Shown in pieces: positions 15,466 to 24,003 of a stretch of 64,000 nt of DNA (position 1 is the first letter of the stretch; each line of letters starts with the position of its first letter). Position numbers and translations under genes: made by a program. This DNA is from a virus, in the IMG/VR virus record IMGVR_UViG_3300042452_000950, positions 1-64,000 of that record; one strand, given 5' to 3'. The notes beneath the pieces are model-generated. The model was given only the letters and a program-made list of their open reading frames with translations. It did no database searches and was not told where the DNA came from.

Positions 15466-16825
15466 AAAATTCTTTGAGTGTGGTGCCTATGACAACTGGG
15501 GTGAGGTATACACCCACATTCATGGTCCAACTATGGACAAGGTCGCCTCTCAGAGTTGCATTCCTGCGTCATTACTAACTGTTATCGAAAAATTGCAGCC
15601 ACGAGCAGAGGGCCGTTACATCCTTCTCAACGCCCTGGGTGCTTACGAATATTGGTCGAGCAACAATAACGGAGACGCCTTTCCGGAGTGGAGCCTCAAA
15701 TCGATGGTTCCACCACCTTCGGTGCAAAGGATTATTGATACCAAGGTTAAAGAGCGTTTGCCGTCTTTCATGGTTCCGCCCTGCACGGAGTATGGAACTG
15801 GCTCGTTTGTTCAGCACGCCAAAGTTTATCAACACCACGTTAACAAAGATCCTTTAATTGCTTGCGGCGATGTTGTAGCGGCAGCCTACAACGATCTCAT
15901 GCACCGGACGGAGCTGATCGTCTTCGTTTACCAGCAACGTGCCCCAGATATTGTAAAACAGATTGATGATGGTATTCCGATCCCCTTTTCGATGGGCGCG
16001 AAACTGCCGTTCGACGTCTGCTCAATCTGCTCAAACGTTGCACGCAATAGGGCAGAATACTGCGACCACCTTAAAAATGAGCTTCGGCAGTTCTATCCTG
16101 ACGGTCGAAAGGTTTTCTCATATAACTATTTCCCACGATTCTTCGACATCTCAAAAGTGTCCGTGCCTGCAGACAAGAGTGCGTGGATGCTCAAAAAGAT
16201 TGCCTCAGCTGAATCAGCAGCGCCTATTCAAAAGGCTGCTCAGATTGAGAAGCGGACAATCACCACAGAGCAACAAGATCTCGGCAGTGCGCCAGTTAAT
16301 CCAAAACTGATCAATTTTATTCGAAACAGCGGGTGGGACGGCGCGTGCAGCGACGAGCCGCTCGATCCTCAGCTAGCTTTGCTCAAAAATCAGTACAGTG
16401 TTAAGGATATCTTGTCCTCAATGCTTACTTTAGGGATGTTGCCGTCGTCATCTGAGATAAATACCTTAACAAATGGTGACGATAGTGCGCTTCCCAGCAG
16501 CCTCGATGTTGTCAATCCAAATCGCAGGCTTATAATGATTTTGAGCAAACACGTTCCAAGTCGCTCTTTGCTTGACCCTTATTTCACTAAGCGTGCTGCT
16601 TATGGAAAGAAGGGCCCAAAGTCTAGTAAGGCACATAAAAAATTTGCCAGCTTGCTAACCAAAGTAAATTATCGTGATTTAGTCAATACAATGGAGCACA
16701 ACCCATCGGTTGCGCTATCATTGAATAGTGACGCTCTGGGGTTAGCACTCTTTAAGAGCGCAAGCACAAAGGAACCTTGTTGGTTACCTTTTATAGTTTG
16801 TTGTTCTATCTACACGGAGTCATAA
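15458..16825 (+). CDS. Putative prohead maturation protease
   Basis: 455 residues. The N-terminal 245 residues resemble head-maturation proteases of large phages: SSNNNGDAFPEW near the start, KVYQHHVNKDPL with a candidate catalytic His, MHRTELIVFV, PIPFSMGAKLPFDVCSICS with a candidate Ser, EYCDHL, then FFDISKVSVPADKSAWMLKK. Two CxxC/C-H groups (CSIC, YCDH) suggest a zinc site. Right after this domain come KKIASAES, IQKAAQ and IEKR, so the tail may be an assembly or self-processing region. It lies upstream of scaffold-like, decoration and capsid genes, the normal order. The protease call is by motif pattern, not alignment. Confidence 0.6.
   Translation: MFEKFFECGAYDNWGEVYTHIHGPTMDKVASQSCIPASLLTVIEKLQPRAEGRYILLNALGAYEYWSSNNNGDAFPEWSLKSMVPPPSVQRIIDTKVKERLPSFMVPPCTEYGTGSFVQHAKVYQHHVNKDPLIACGDVVAAAYNDLMHRTELIVFVYQQRAPDIVKQIDDGIPIPFSMGAKLPFDVCSICSNVARNRAEYCDHLKNELRQFYPDGRKVFSYNYFPRFFDISKVSVPADKSAWMLKKIASAESAAPIQKAAQIEKRTITTEQQDLGSAPVNPKLINFIRNSGWDGACSDEPLDPQLALLKNQYSVKDILSSMLTLGMLPSSSEINTLTNGDDSALPSSLDVVNPNRRLIMILSKHVPSRSLLDPYFTKRAAYGKKGPKSSKAHKKFASLLTKVNYRDLVNTMEHNPSVALSLNSDALGLALFKSASTKEPCWLPFIVCCSIYTES
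16768..16791 (+). terminator. Hairpin at the end of the protease gene, possible attenuator
   Basis: AAAGGAACC and GGTTACCTTT pair with one bulged base around TTGTT, followed by a short T-run and TATAG. It overlaps the last codons of the protease gene and could lower read-through into the downstream small genes. Confidence 0.35.
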
Positions 16826-16827
16826 TT

Positions 16828-17229
16828 ATGAACATCGAGGACCTCTTCGCAACTGTTTCAACGCAGCTGAGAGGCAACTCTGAGGCCGCCAACGCAGATG
16901 TCGAAAAGACAGCCTCGGATGCGTCTGTTGGTTACGCTGATTCAAAGGATGAAAATATGAACAAGATCGCAAGTGAACTTTATGCCGGTGGCCAAATCAT
17001 GGCCGAAGGCTTTATCGACCGTTTCATCGAAAAATTGGCCGGATCTGGCGTACCAGCAGCAGGCGCGGGCATCAATGCTCCTCGTAGCGGTTGGGAATCG
17101 ATCGCCAAGAAGGTCGAAAACATGCACAACCGTCCTCCAATGATGGGTGGCGGTAGTCTGTCAGCCGAACAGGCTGGCGCACTTAGCGGCGCCAAAGGCG
17201 TCGTTAATCCAGCTAAACCCCTAGTCTGA
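16828..17229 (+). CDS. Small scaffold- or core-like protein
   Basis: 134 residues from the ATG at 16828 (GGAG eight bases upstream), two bases after the protease stop. It contains VEKTASD, MNKIASE and IEKLAGS. The C-terminal half is Gly/Pro-rich (AGSGVPAAGAGINAPRSG, then MMGGGS). Not recognised; location and motif suggest a prohead-core component. Confidence 0.7.
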   Translation: MNIEDLFATVSTQLRGNSEAANADVEKTASDASVGYADSKDENMNKIASELYAGGQIMAEGFIDRFIEKLAGSGVPAAGAGINAPRSGWESIAKKVENMHNRPPMMGGGSLSAEQAGALSGAKGVVNPAKPLV

Positions 17230-17250
17230 TAACCTACGTAGGAGAATTTT

Positions 17251-17658
17251 ATGGCATCTTTAACTGAAACGTTTGAAATGATCAAGCAGGCCGAATACGA
17301 CGCCAAGCTTGAGACCCTCCAGGAAGCTTGGGCTAATGACGAAGTTCGTCAGGGCATGCTCAGCGAAGCGCTCGACATGATCAAGGTCGCGCAGGATCAG
17401 GGCGAACTGCCCGAAATGGATCCCGCTCAGATTCTTGACTACGGCGTCGCTCTCGTTGAAGAGGCTCTCTCCGAAGATTCGGAAGATGGCGTTGAGAAGC
17501 TCGCTGAAGAGGACGTCGCTGAACTCGGCTTCCTCGCCGGTCAGGTCCTTGCCGAAAACGGCATCGACGCCGAAGAGCTCTCGAAGCTCGCTGAAGAAGA
17601 CGCTGAAGAGCTCGGCCGCATGGTTGCCCATGAAGTCGCCGAACTCCTCGCCGAGTGA
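17251..17658 (+). CDS. Acidic helical protein, candidate scaffold
   Basis: 135 residues, preceded by AGGAGAATTTT. Very acidic and Leu/Ala-rich, with repeats of EKLAEEDVAELG and SKLAEEDAEELG and four K-x-A motifs. Codons are strongly biased to C-ending forms, as in the capsid gene, which suggests high expression. Acidic helical proteins between protease and capsid genes are often scaffolds; that is inference. Long antisense frames here follow from the codon bias and are not genes. Confidence 0.75.
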   Translation: MASLTETFEMIKQAEYDAKLETLQEAWANDEVRQGMLSEALDMIKVAQDQGELPEMDPAQILDYGVALVEEALSEDSEDGVEKLAEEDVAELGFLAGQVLAENGIDAEELSKLAEEDAEELGRMVAHEVAELLAE

Positions 17659-17686
17659 TTTTGTAATTCATTAAAGGAGGCGACCG

Positions 17687-17905
17687 ATGCTATTTTCAGA
17701 GCTTGAACAATTAATCAAGAACGCGACGGACCAGGCCCACGGGAACCAGAGCGCTGAAGTAGAAAAGGTCGCCTCTTCCTCTGAAGGTGAAGTCGATTCG
17801 CTAATTTCTGAAATTGATCAGGAGTTAGCGAATCAAAATACGCTTGAGAAGCGTGCCAGCAAAGTGGCTCTGGCAAAACTGATCGCTGCTATAGATATTC
17901 TTTAA
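17687..17905 (+). CDS. Small core-like protein
   Basis: 72 residues, AAAGGAGG seven to eight bases upstream of the ATG. It carries VEKVASSS and LEKRASKVA, 33 residues apart. Acidic middle, hydrophobic C-terminus (VALAKLIAAIDIL). Not recognised. Confidence 0.7.
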   Translation: MLFSELEQLIKNATDQAHGNQSAEVEKVASSSEGEVDSLISEIDQELANQNTLEKRASKVALAKLIAAIDIL

Positions 17906-17912
17906 ATAACTC

Positions 17913-18281
17913 ATGGGTCTGAGAAAATCAGCCGAGCTGCTCGCAAAATCAAAAGAAGCTCTTGTAAAGCTAAAAACAGAGCTGAGCGATACTCACGAAA
18001 AGGTCGCCAGTCTTCAAGCTGAACAAGATCTTCTTATTGGTGTTATGGGATTAGTTCAGGATGGTCAAATCGACCCAGCCGACATATTAACTAAATTAGC
18101 TGAGTTTAAAGAAGACCCAACGAAATTGCTGTTTATGCAGCAGGCCTCGTCAATGGGTCTTCAAAAACAAGCGTTCACTTTAGGTCAGGTAACCGAGCTA
18201 GGACCTAGTTCAGAAGAACTTCCAAGCGGCTCCTCGGAGGAGAAGTTTGCAGCTCGGGTCAAAAATCTTTTTAACTCGTAA
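17913..18281 (+). CDS. Small coiled-coil protein of the head block
   Basis: 122 residues starting eight bases after the previous stop. The first 50 residues form a heptad-like helix (LLAKSKEALVKLKTELSDTH). K-x-A motifs: LRKSAE, HEKVAS, LTKLAE, LQKQAF. The tail is Ser/Gly/Glu-rich. A scaffold or core role is plausible by position; not recognised. Confidence 0.7.
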   Translation: MGLRKSAELLAKSKEALVKLKTELSDTHEKVASLQAEQDLLIGVMGLVQDGQIDPADILTKLAEFKEDPTKLLFMQQASSMGLQKQAFTLGQVTELGPSSEELPSGSSEEKFAARVKNLFNS

Positions 18282-18293
18282 TGAGGTTATTCC

Positions 18294-18812
18294 ATGGCAC
18301 GTAAATCACAAACGCTGGTTTCGGTTAACTCGAAGCTCTCAGCGGTAAACATCATGACTGTTCCGATCGACGGCAGCGCAAGCTTCGCCGCTGGTCAGCC
18401 GATTAAGCTTGACACGACGACCGGTAAGGCTGCCGCGATCGCTTCTTCGGATTCGCCCGCCCAGACAAACCCACCCGCGGTTTTCATTAACTGGTTCGCC
18501 TCGTCACGCTCGGACGTCTCGTTCATTCAGGGCGACGCGTTCGACGATACGGCACCCGATGTTCACATCGATGGCGGCGGTCTCGCCTGCATCGTCGGTA
18601 ACGTTGTCGACGTCGGTCTACCCGCGTCGCTCTGGGCCGCTAACCAGCTTCCAACGGTAGGCAGCGTCGTAAAGGTAGTCGGTGCCACGCCGACCAAGTT
18701 CGCCGTCGATACTAACCCGGTTGTTGGTTCGGCTTACTACGGTAAGGTCTACCGCCACTACAATGGTCGCGCTTACTTCCTCTTCTCGTCGATGCCTATC
18801 TGCATCACCTGA
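18294..18812 (+). CDS. Probable head decoration protein
   Basis: 172 residues, beta-rich with many Gly, Ala and Val residues (VDVGLPASLWAANQLPTVG, KVYRHYNGRAYFLFSSMP). It sits immediately upstream of the major capsid gene and shares its strong codon bias, as expected for an abundant capsid-surface or stabilising protein. I recognise no family motif, so the call rests on position, composition and codon use. Confidence 0.5.
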   Translation: MARKSQTLVSVNSKLSAVNIMTVPIDGSASFAAGQPIKLDTTTGKAAAIASSDSPAQTNPPAVFINWFASSRSDVSFIQGDAFDDTAPDVHIDGGGLACIVGNVVDVGLPASLWAANQLPTVGSVVKVVGATPTKFAVDTNPVVGSAYYGKVYRHYNGRAYFLFSSMPICIT

Positions 18813-18829
18813 TAAGTAATTAACAAATA

Positions 18830-18880
18830 TGGGAGAGTCGTCAGGATGGCGGCTCTCCCAGTCACTAAGGTTTTATTTTT
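18830..18880 (+). terminator. Hairpin with T-rich tail between decoration and capsid genes
   Basis: TGGGAGAG (18830-18837) pairs with CTCTCCCA (18853-18860), followed by TTTTATTTTT at 18871-18880. It could be a partial terminator or a stabilising 3' end, with a processed capsid message beginning downstream. Confidence 0.5.
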
Positions 18881-18901
18881 GGACATCAAAAAGGATTGAA
18901 C

Positions 18902-20179
18902 ATGGCAGTTAACATTAATGCTAATGAAATTAATCAGCTTTTTGGTGAAGCCCTGAACCGTGGTGGCGAAGCTCTTGAGAAGGTCGGTGAGGTCACTGGT
19001 CTTTACATTCAGGACAAGCTTCGCGAGAATTCATTCTGCGGAAAGATTCTCCCACCTCAGACTGTCACCGAAGCCGAACTAACCCGTAACGTAAACGATG
19101 AAGGTCTAGTCTACATCGACGACATCGAACCGGACTCACTCGCCATGCGCGTGAACTTCCGTGGCGAGCCTGAGAAGACCTACATCGAAGGCAAGCGTTA
19201 CGAAATCCGCATGAGCACGATTTCTTCGGACAAGTTCCAGAAGTCGGAGCAGGAACTCCGTTCCTACCGCATGCCGATCACGAAGATCATCGAGCAGAAC
19301 ACCGTTAAGGACATTCAGGAGCAGAAGGACAAGACCTTCATGCAACACGTCCGCGCCGGTCTCGTGCTCGCCACCCGCCGTCGTATGAACGACCTCGTTG
19401 ACCGCGGTTTAGTTCGTAACGGTAACCAAGGTGGTACGATCGCTGTGCCGGATAGCTTAAGCGGTACGACAAACAAGAACTTTGGTACGCCTACCCAGTT
19501 CGCTGCTTACCTATACACTCGCCGCATAGAAGCCGGCTACGGTATTGACTCCAACGGTGCTTGGGACGGTGCTTCAGGTGACCCGGCCAACATCGTGGAC
19601 GCCAATTACTCCAACATCATTCTCTCGACAGAGACGAGCTTCACCCGCACGGTTCTCCGTGATGCGGTCAAGGTTCAGGCTGCTCGTGAGATGAAGTGCC
19701 GTTGCTTCCTAATGCACGAGTACGACTGGACCGATACGGTCGGTTGGCTCGACTCGGAAGCCGGTCTCCAGATCACTGGCGAGATCGTTCGCGATGGTTA
19801 CAAGTACACCACTGTCGGTGGCTACACCTTCGTGACGACCGTCCGTGATAACCCCGACATCGTCGAGCCCGGCCAGATCTACACCTTCCCAGCACCCGAG
19901 TTCCTCGGTCGCCACCTTTCGCTGGAAGGCGTCAAGTTCTGGATCAACAAGACGGGTCGCTTCATTGAGATGGAAGCTTGGGAAGAGTGCGGAATTGGCT
20001 TTGGCAACGTCAAGGGCCTCGGCCTCATCCTTCTGAGCGGCGCTGGCGTAACGCTGCCAAAGATCTTCCAAGACGAAGCAGGCGTTGCAATTACTGACGG
20101 CAGCTCTGGAACCTTCCGGTTCACAAACCTACCGCTAGCATCTGGCGGTGACGTGCCAACCACCACGCCGATCAGCTAA
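18902..20179 (+). CDS. Major capsid protein (HK97-fold)
   Basis: 425 residues. I use the ATG at 18902 (AAGGA upstream) rather than a TTG six bases earlier. Helical N-terminal region, an E-loop-like stretch (TYIEGKRYEIRMSTISSDKF), a long spine-type helix region (ITKIIEQNTVKDIQEQKDK) and an A-domain-like end. It has the strongest codon bias of the window and a strong terminator directly behind. Order protease, small acidic proteins, decoration, this gene supports the call. LEKVGEVTG near residue 30 could mark a cleaved propeptide. Confidence 0.75.
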   Translation: MAVNINANEINQLFGEALNRGGEALEKVGEVTGLYIQDKLRENSFCGKILPPQTVTEAELTRNVNDEGLVYIDDIEPDSLAMRVNFRGEPEKTYIEGKRYEIRMSTISSDKFQKSEQELRSYRMPITKIIEQNTVKDIQEQKDKTFMQHVRAGLVLATRRRMNDLVDRGLVRNGNQGGTIAVPDSLSGTTNKNFGTPTQFAAYLYTRRIEAGYGIDSNGAWDGASGDPANIVDANYSNIILSTETSFTRTVLRDAVKVQAAREMKCRCFLMHEYDWTDTVGWLDSEAGLQITGEIVRDGYKYTTVGGYTFVTTVRDNPDIVEPGQIYTFPAPEFLGRHLSLEGVKFWINKTGRFIEMEAWEECGIGFGNVKGLGLILLSGAGVTLPKIFQDEAGVAITDGSSGTFRFTNLPLASGGDVPTTTPIS

Positions 20180-20201
20180 GTCACGTACCTGTCTGATCTA
20201 A

Positions 20202-20242
20202 AAAGATACCTCGGTATAATCTACCGGGGTATCTTTCATTTT
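20202..20242 (+). terminator. Strong rho-independent terminator after the capsid gene
   Basis: Fifteen-base stem (AAAGATACCTCGGTA with its partner at 20222-20236, one G-U pair), loop TAATC, then CATTTT. Confidence 0.9.
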
Positions 20243-20254
20243 AGGAGTCGATAA

Positions 20255-20737
20255 ATGGTTTTGAAAAAAGTTTTTTGGTTTGGAACAGTCTCATTAAAGG
20301 TATTCAGAGGGCTTGAGCCTGGTCGCGGCCGCGTCGTCGACGCTAGAACAATTACCCCAGCGATTATGAACCAATTTGGAAATCAGCTTATCATCGCTGA
20401 CGCTGCAGGAGAAGAAGTTGAGCATGTCGGAAAAAACGTGAGCCAGATTCGGGCAAAATCGCTATTTCCAGGTCTCGATTTCTCATCCGTTGCCGCTCCT
20501 AAAGTAGAAGAACCCGTTGCCCAGATTCCTGAGGAACCGGTCGAGGAAGTAGTAGCGCCAGAAATTGAAGAATTGGCGGTATTCGAGGCGCAGCAGTTAC
20601 CGCCAGTTATTGAACCTTCAGTATCTGAGCAAACCGCCGAAGAAAAAGTAAAATCTAAGAAGGGGCGCAAGTCTAAAATTGAGCAGCCTTCAGATATTTT
20701 AAGCAATGACGGAACAACAGATATCTCAGTCGAATAA
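20255..20737 (+). CDS. Unassigned protein with acidic tail
   Basis: 160 residues, AGGAG ten bases before the ATG. The first 70 residues are a compact beta-like domain (KKVFWFGTVSLKVFRG, NQFGNQLIIADAAGEE). The rest is a low-complexity Glu/Pro/Val tail ending in Lys-rich KVKSKKGRKSK. Such tails are often flexible linkers on virion proteins. Not recognised. It overlaps the next gene by 32 bases. Confidence 0.7.
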   Translation: MVLKKVFWFGTVSLKVFRGLEPGRGRVVDARTITPAIMNQFGNQLIIADAAGEEVEHVGKNVSQIRAKSLFPGLDFSSVAAPKVEEPVAQIPEEPVEEVVAPEIEELAVFEAQQLPPVIEPSVSEQTAEEKVKSKKGRKSKIEQPSDILSNDGTTDISVE

Positions 20738-21236
20738 TCCTATCGGCGTGCCTCTGATCCTGATTCGTCAGGTGCGCGCCTTTGTACAGGATTATGCGCA
20801 GGTCAATGAGCTTTTTGATGGACAAGAATCCACCGATGAGCTCATTGGCCGTTGTCTTGTCGACACAATTGATGACTGGAACTATACTCCACCACTAATT
20901 GGGGTTAATTACTCTTTAGCGCAACTAATTGAGTTACCAGCATTAGGCGCTATCCGCAAGAATGTCGTAGATATGGCCGCTGCTAGGTTGTTGCGCATCC
21001 TAGTTATAAAACATGCCCGTCAAGACATTCCCTATACAGCAGGCAACGTAAATATTCAACCCCACTCAATCTGGCGCAACCTTGAAGGAATTATTGCGCA
21101 GATGGAGGCTAAGTACGAAAACTTTAAGCTACGTTACAAGTCGGCACAGAACGTCACTGGCGGTTACCGTGCAACAATGACCGAGCTTTATGACGGGTAC
21201 GATTACGGATACGACGGGACTGTGGAAGAGTACTAA
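20706..21236 (+). CDS. Probable head-completion or neck protein
   Basis: 176 residues, mostly helical (LIGRCLVDTIDDWNYTPPLI, LGAIRKNVVDMAAARLLRIL) with a Tyr/Asp-rich C-terminus (YDGYDYGYDGTVEEY). Position just after the capsid gene and size fit an adaptor or head-completion protein, but no motif confirms it. Confidence 0.45.
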   Translation: MTEQQISQSNNPIGVPLILIRQVRAFVQDYAQVNELFDGQESTDELIGRCLVDTIDDWNYTPPLIGVNYSLAQLIELPALGAIRKNVVDMAAARLLRILVIKHARQDIPYTAGNVNIQPHSIWRNLEGIIAQMEAKYENFKLRYKSAQNVTGGYRATMTELYDGYDYGYDGTVEEY

Positions 21237-21730
21237 TGACAAAAGAGCAGGAAGCATTCATGCGCGGCTACCTAGCGGCGCTACGCGAAAAAAATGATCC
21301 AAGTTTACTGGATCAGCAAGTAACGTCTTACAAGGCCATTCGGTCTGGAGAAGAACTTCCAGCTAACCTAGTCGCCAACCCAGAACTAATTGGCAATCGT
21401 GCCGTTGAAGGATTCAAGAGTGGATTCTTACAGAGCGTTATTTGGGCGATATTAGGCGCTGTGGCAGGATTAGGAGTAGGATCTACCGTAGGCATTCCGA
21501 TGCAAGGAGCCGCTGCAGGCGGAGCATTGGGGTCCGCTTTAGGTTATCCTATAGGTAACACTGTCGGTCAGTTGGGAGCTGATAGACGGTTCTTAGCACA
21601 AAGAGGACTAGAAGCTTCTAGACCTCTTCCTTTAAAGGAGGCGCTGTTGCACCCCGCGATGAGTGCGGCAGCTCCAATATCATCGTTTACACGAATTAGG
21701 AGAATGCAAAGCAATGGATCACGTATCTAA
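21236..21730 (+). CDS. Glycine-zipper protein
   Basis: 164 residues. A hydrophobic Gly/Ala-rich segment (about residues 67-110: LGAVAGLGVGSTVGIPMQGA and after) has the spaced-glycine pattern of glycine-zipper membrane helices. The N-terminal 60 residues are polar and helical. Its start shares one base with the previous stop. A membrane-inserting or internal virion role is possible. The next gene also has this segment type. Confidence 0.65.
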   Translation: MTKEQEAFMRGYLAALREKNDPSLLDQQVTSYKAIRSGEELPANLVANPELIGNRAVEGFKSGFLQSVIWAILGAVAGLGVGSTVGIPMQGAAAGGALGSALGYPIGNTVGQLGADRRFLAQRGLEASRPLPLKEALLHPAMSAAAPISSFTRIRRMQSNGSRI

Positions 21731-22043
21731 AAGAATAGTTGATGAGCTAGTAAAAGTCGCGTCAAAATATCGCGATGAGACTGACGCAGAGCGTGAAGAA
21801 CGCGTTACCAAGAGTAGCCGCAAACTCGGCCGCGCCGCCGGTGCGTTGGCTGGAATGGGGGCTGGCGGGTATTTAGGATTAAAATCTAAGCATCCTGCAG
21901 GCATTCCGCTGGGCATGATTCTAGGCGGTGCGACCGGTAGAGCTCTCGGCGGTAGAATCGGTCAATACAGCGCGGAGGCCAGACTTGGTGCAAAGGAGCT
22001 GAGCACTGAGCGCCGCAAGAAGAAGCGCGGATTCTTCGGTTAA
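21714..22043 (+). CDS. Small basic glycine-zipper protein
   Basis: 109 residues from the ATG at 21714 (AGGAGA upstream). Charged helix with LVKVASKY, then a Gly-rich segment (AAGALAGMGAGGYLGLK, GIPLGMILGGATGRALGG) and a basic tail (ERRKKKRGFFG). It is similar in design to the preceding gene, and 27239-27634 is a third of the same kind. Not recognised. Confidence 0.65.
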   Translation: MDHVSKRIVDELVKVASKYRDETDAEREERVTKSSRKLGRAAGALAGMGAGGYLGLKSKHPAGIPLGMILGGATGRALGGRIGQYSAEARLGAKELSTERRKKKRGFFG

Positions 22044-22051
22044 GCTAAATC

Positions 22052-22930
22052 ATGACCGAAAGTTCTGTCAAGTTCGGTCAGATTATAGTTGCCCAACAGA
22101 CTACTGATTCGCAAGTAATCGGCTGGCAAATATTAGGCATTGGCGCTCCGATGACGGGCGCCATTGTCCGCATTTACCGGTCATATGTAGAAAACACTGG
22201 ATACGAACTGATCGCATCAGTCCCTGCAACTTCTCTAGTTTACAGAGATGAAACAGTAAACCTGTCCGATCGCTGGAGAATACCTTTCTACAAACTGGAG
22301 GTTGTCGACGGTCTCGGTTACACGAGGATGAGTGCGCCAGTTCGTGTCAGTGGTGAGCAGCTGGCCCCTGGAATAGACCTAGTTCGGGCAACTATAACCC
22401 TTCTTAGACTAGGTGGAAATCCCATCTTGGTATACCAGCGTAAATTCGATACCACCGAACGGTGCTCAAACTGCTGGGATCCGAAGTTACGCCAGGTGAC
22501 GATTTCTAACTGTGAGGTATGTTACAATACAGGCTACAGTGGGGGCTATCACCTACCAGTTCTGACGCTAGCTATCATTATTCCAGAAATGAAAGTGGAC
22601 ATTCCGGGAGACACTCCGCGTCAACAGAGCGCAACGGAATCTACAATGTCCAATTATCCGTTGATGCGTCCGAGAGACTTAATTTACGAGATTAATACGG
22701 GGCGTCGATTTAGGGTTGTAGCCGTTCGAACAGCTGAAAAGCATCGAATGCTCATAAACCAGACACTGCAGTTAGAGGTTTTAAACCCTAGCGATGTTGA
22801 GCATCGTATCCCTGTACCAGACATTTCAACGCTTACACCGGTTATAACTAGAGCGAGGGCTACCCATCGGGAAATGCTCCGCGATAATTTTTCACCCTCA
22901 AACGAGGCATTTAAAACAATCTACATTTGA
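22052..22930 (+). CDS. Zinc-ribbon-containing neck/tail protein
   Basis: 292 residues. N-terminal beta-sandwich-like part of about 110 residues, then a CSNCWD...CEVCYNTGYSGGYH four-cysteine zinc site in the middle, then another beta-rich part (LIYEINTGRRFRVVAVRTA). It lies between head-completion and tail genes. The call as a connector protein is positional; the zinc site is directly visible. Confidence 0.5.
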   Translation: MTESSVKFGQIIVAQQTTDSQVIGWQILGIGAPMTGAIVRIYRSYVENTGYELIASVPATSLVYRDETVNLSDRWRIPFYKLEVVDGLGYTRMSAPVRVSGEQLAPGIDLVRATITLLRLGGNPILVYQRKFDTTERCSNCWDPKLRQVTISNCEVCYNTGYSGGYHLPVLTLAIIIPEMKVDIPGDTPRQQSATESTMSNYPLMRPRDLIYEINTGRRFRVVAVRTAEKHRMLINQTLQLEVLNPSDVEHRIPVPDISTLTPVITRARATHREMLRDNFSPSNEAFKTIYI

Positions 22931-22954
22931 ACAAATCATATGTAGTCGCATAAT
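22927..22954 (+). promoter_or_regulatory. Sigma-70-like promoter
   Basis: TTGAAC (22927-22932), 16 bases, CATAAT (22949-22954), followed by AAGGAG before the ATG at 22972. It lies in the 41-base gap after the zinc-ribbon gene. Confidence 0.5.
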
Positions 22955-22971
22955 TTTACAAGGAGATCTTT

Positions 22972-23202
22972 ATGGCAGTTTCATCAGAATCACGTTTTTT
23001 CCAATCAATGGCAGCAATCATTGGCTATCAGCCTGAGATTGAAAAGCAGGCTAGCGACTCAGTAGATCCGATGGAGAAGATCGCTTCGATGTCGATAGAT
23101 CAAATTATGGAAGACGACAACTTCCTCCGCGGTATTGAAGATCGTTTCGCCGCACGCGCCCACGAGATTGATGCAGCTATCACTGCATACATGATGCAAT
23201 AA
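22972..23202 (+). CDS. Small unassigned virion-block protein
   Basis: 76 residues, ACAAGGAGA upstream. It contains IEKQASDS and MEKIASMS 15 residues apart and an otherwise helical acidic sequence. Not recognised. Its stop shares a base with the next start. Confidence 0.7.
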   Translation: MAVSSESRFFQSMAAIIGYQPEIEKQASDSVDPMEKIASMSIDQIMEDDNFLRGIEDRFAARAHEIDAAITAYMMQ

Positions 23203-23987
23203 TGTCTTTTGGACCGGACTTCGGTGACTTAGTCACTCCCACGCTTAATCCGCTAATATATCCTCGGCGGATTTTGATCGAAGTTCTTGAAAACTTTTTT
23301 TCGCAGGAACAATTAATCACACCCGACGGTATCACGGCTAATCCCTTCAAATATGTTCCTGAAGGCGATGAACCTGATAGAAGAAGTAGATTGATTATAG
23401 CGGACAGCTATAGTCAAGAACTATCTAGAAAAGATGTGCGGCCAACAGTTCTCATAGGACGGGGTCCACTAAATTTCACCGGCGGGACAATTAATTCAAG
23501 ACGCGACAATTTTCTGATTCATCAGTTACCGTCTGGATCGCCTGCGATTGGATTTGAGTCTCGGTCTAAAAGTAATTTCTCAGATATGGTTGCAATGCCT
23601 ATCTCGATCAACTGCTACGCCAGAAATGTGGCGGAAGTCGAGCAGTTGGCCTGGCTAGTTGCAGGTGTTCTCAAGTTTTTTAAACAGCAGATACGAGATG
23701 GGGCGCGTATCCACAAAATTGATAGTCCGTCGATTAGCGCCGCAAACCCGTTTAAATCCGATAGCAGTATTGATCTGTTCGTAATTAACATCACACTAAT
23801 GATGTACCAGACAATTGTTTGGGTGATGCAGAGTACGGCTACAACAGGAGCAATCAGAAACGGGCTTACGAATTTCTCTGGCAGCGATTATCCAAAGGTG
23901 TGGGGAAATCCAATTGGAATTGACGCCATACCACTGGAAATCAGTGACAGTCCTAGCCTGATTGCAAGATGGTTGAGTCCTGGTTAA
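23202..23987 (+). CDS. Probable tail-completion protein
   Basis: 261 residues, alpha/beta, with no motif I recognise. Central PISINCYARNVAEVEQLAW and a hydrophobic FVINITLMMYQTIVWVM stretch. It directly precedes the tail sheath gene, where tail terminator or connector proteins are usual. Function is inferred from order only. Confidence 0.45.
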   Translation: MSFGPDFGDLVTPTLNPLIYPRRILIEVLENFFSQEQLITPDGITANPFKYVPEGDEPDRRSRLIIADSYSQELSRKDVRPTVLIGRGPLNFTGGTINSRRDNFLIHQLPSGSPAIGFESRSKSNFSDMVAMPISINCYARNVAEVEQLAWLVAGVLKFFKQQIRDGARIHKIDSPSISAANPFKSDSSIDLFVINITLMMYQTIVWVMQSTATTGAIRNGLTNFSGSDYPKVWGNPIGIDAIPLEISDSPSLIARWLSPG

Positions 23988-24003
23988 ATAGAAGGTAACT
24001 AAT

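Noticed and set aside
17260-17671. Long antisense and alternate frames over the acidic scaffold-like gene.
   Set aside because: They follow from the very biased codon use of the plus-strand gene; none has a start signal or sensible composition.
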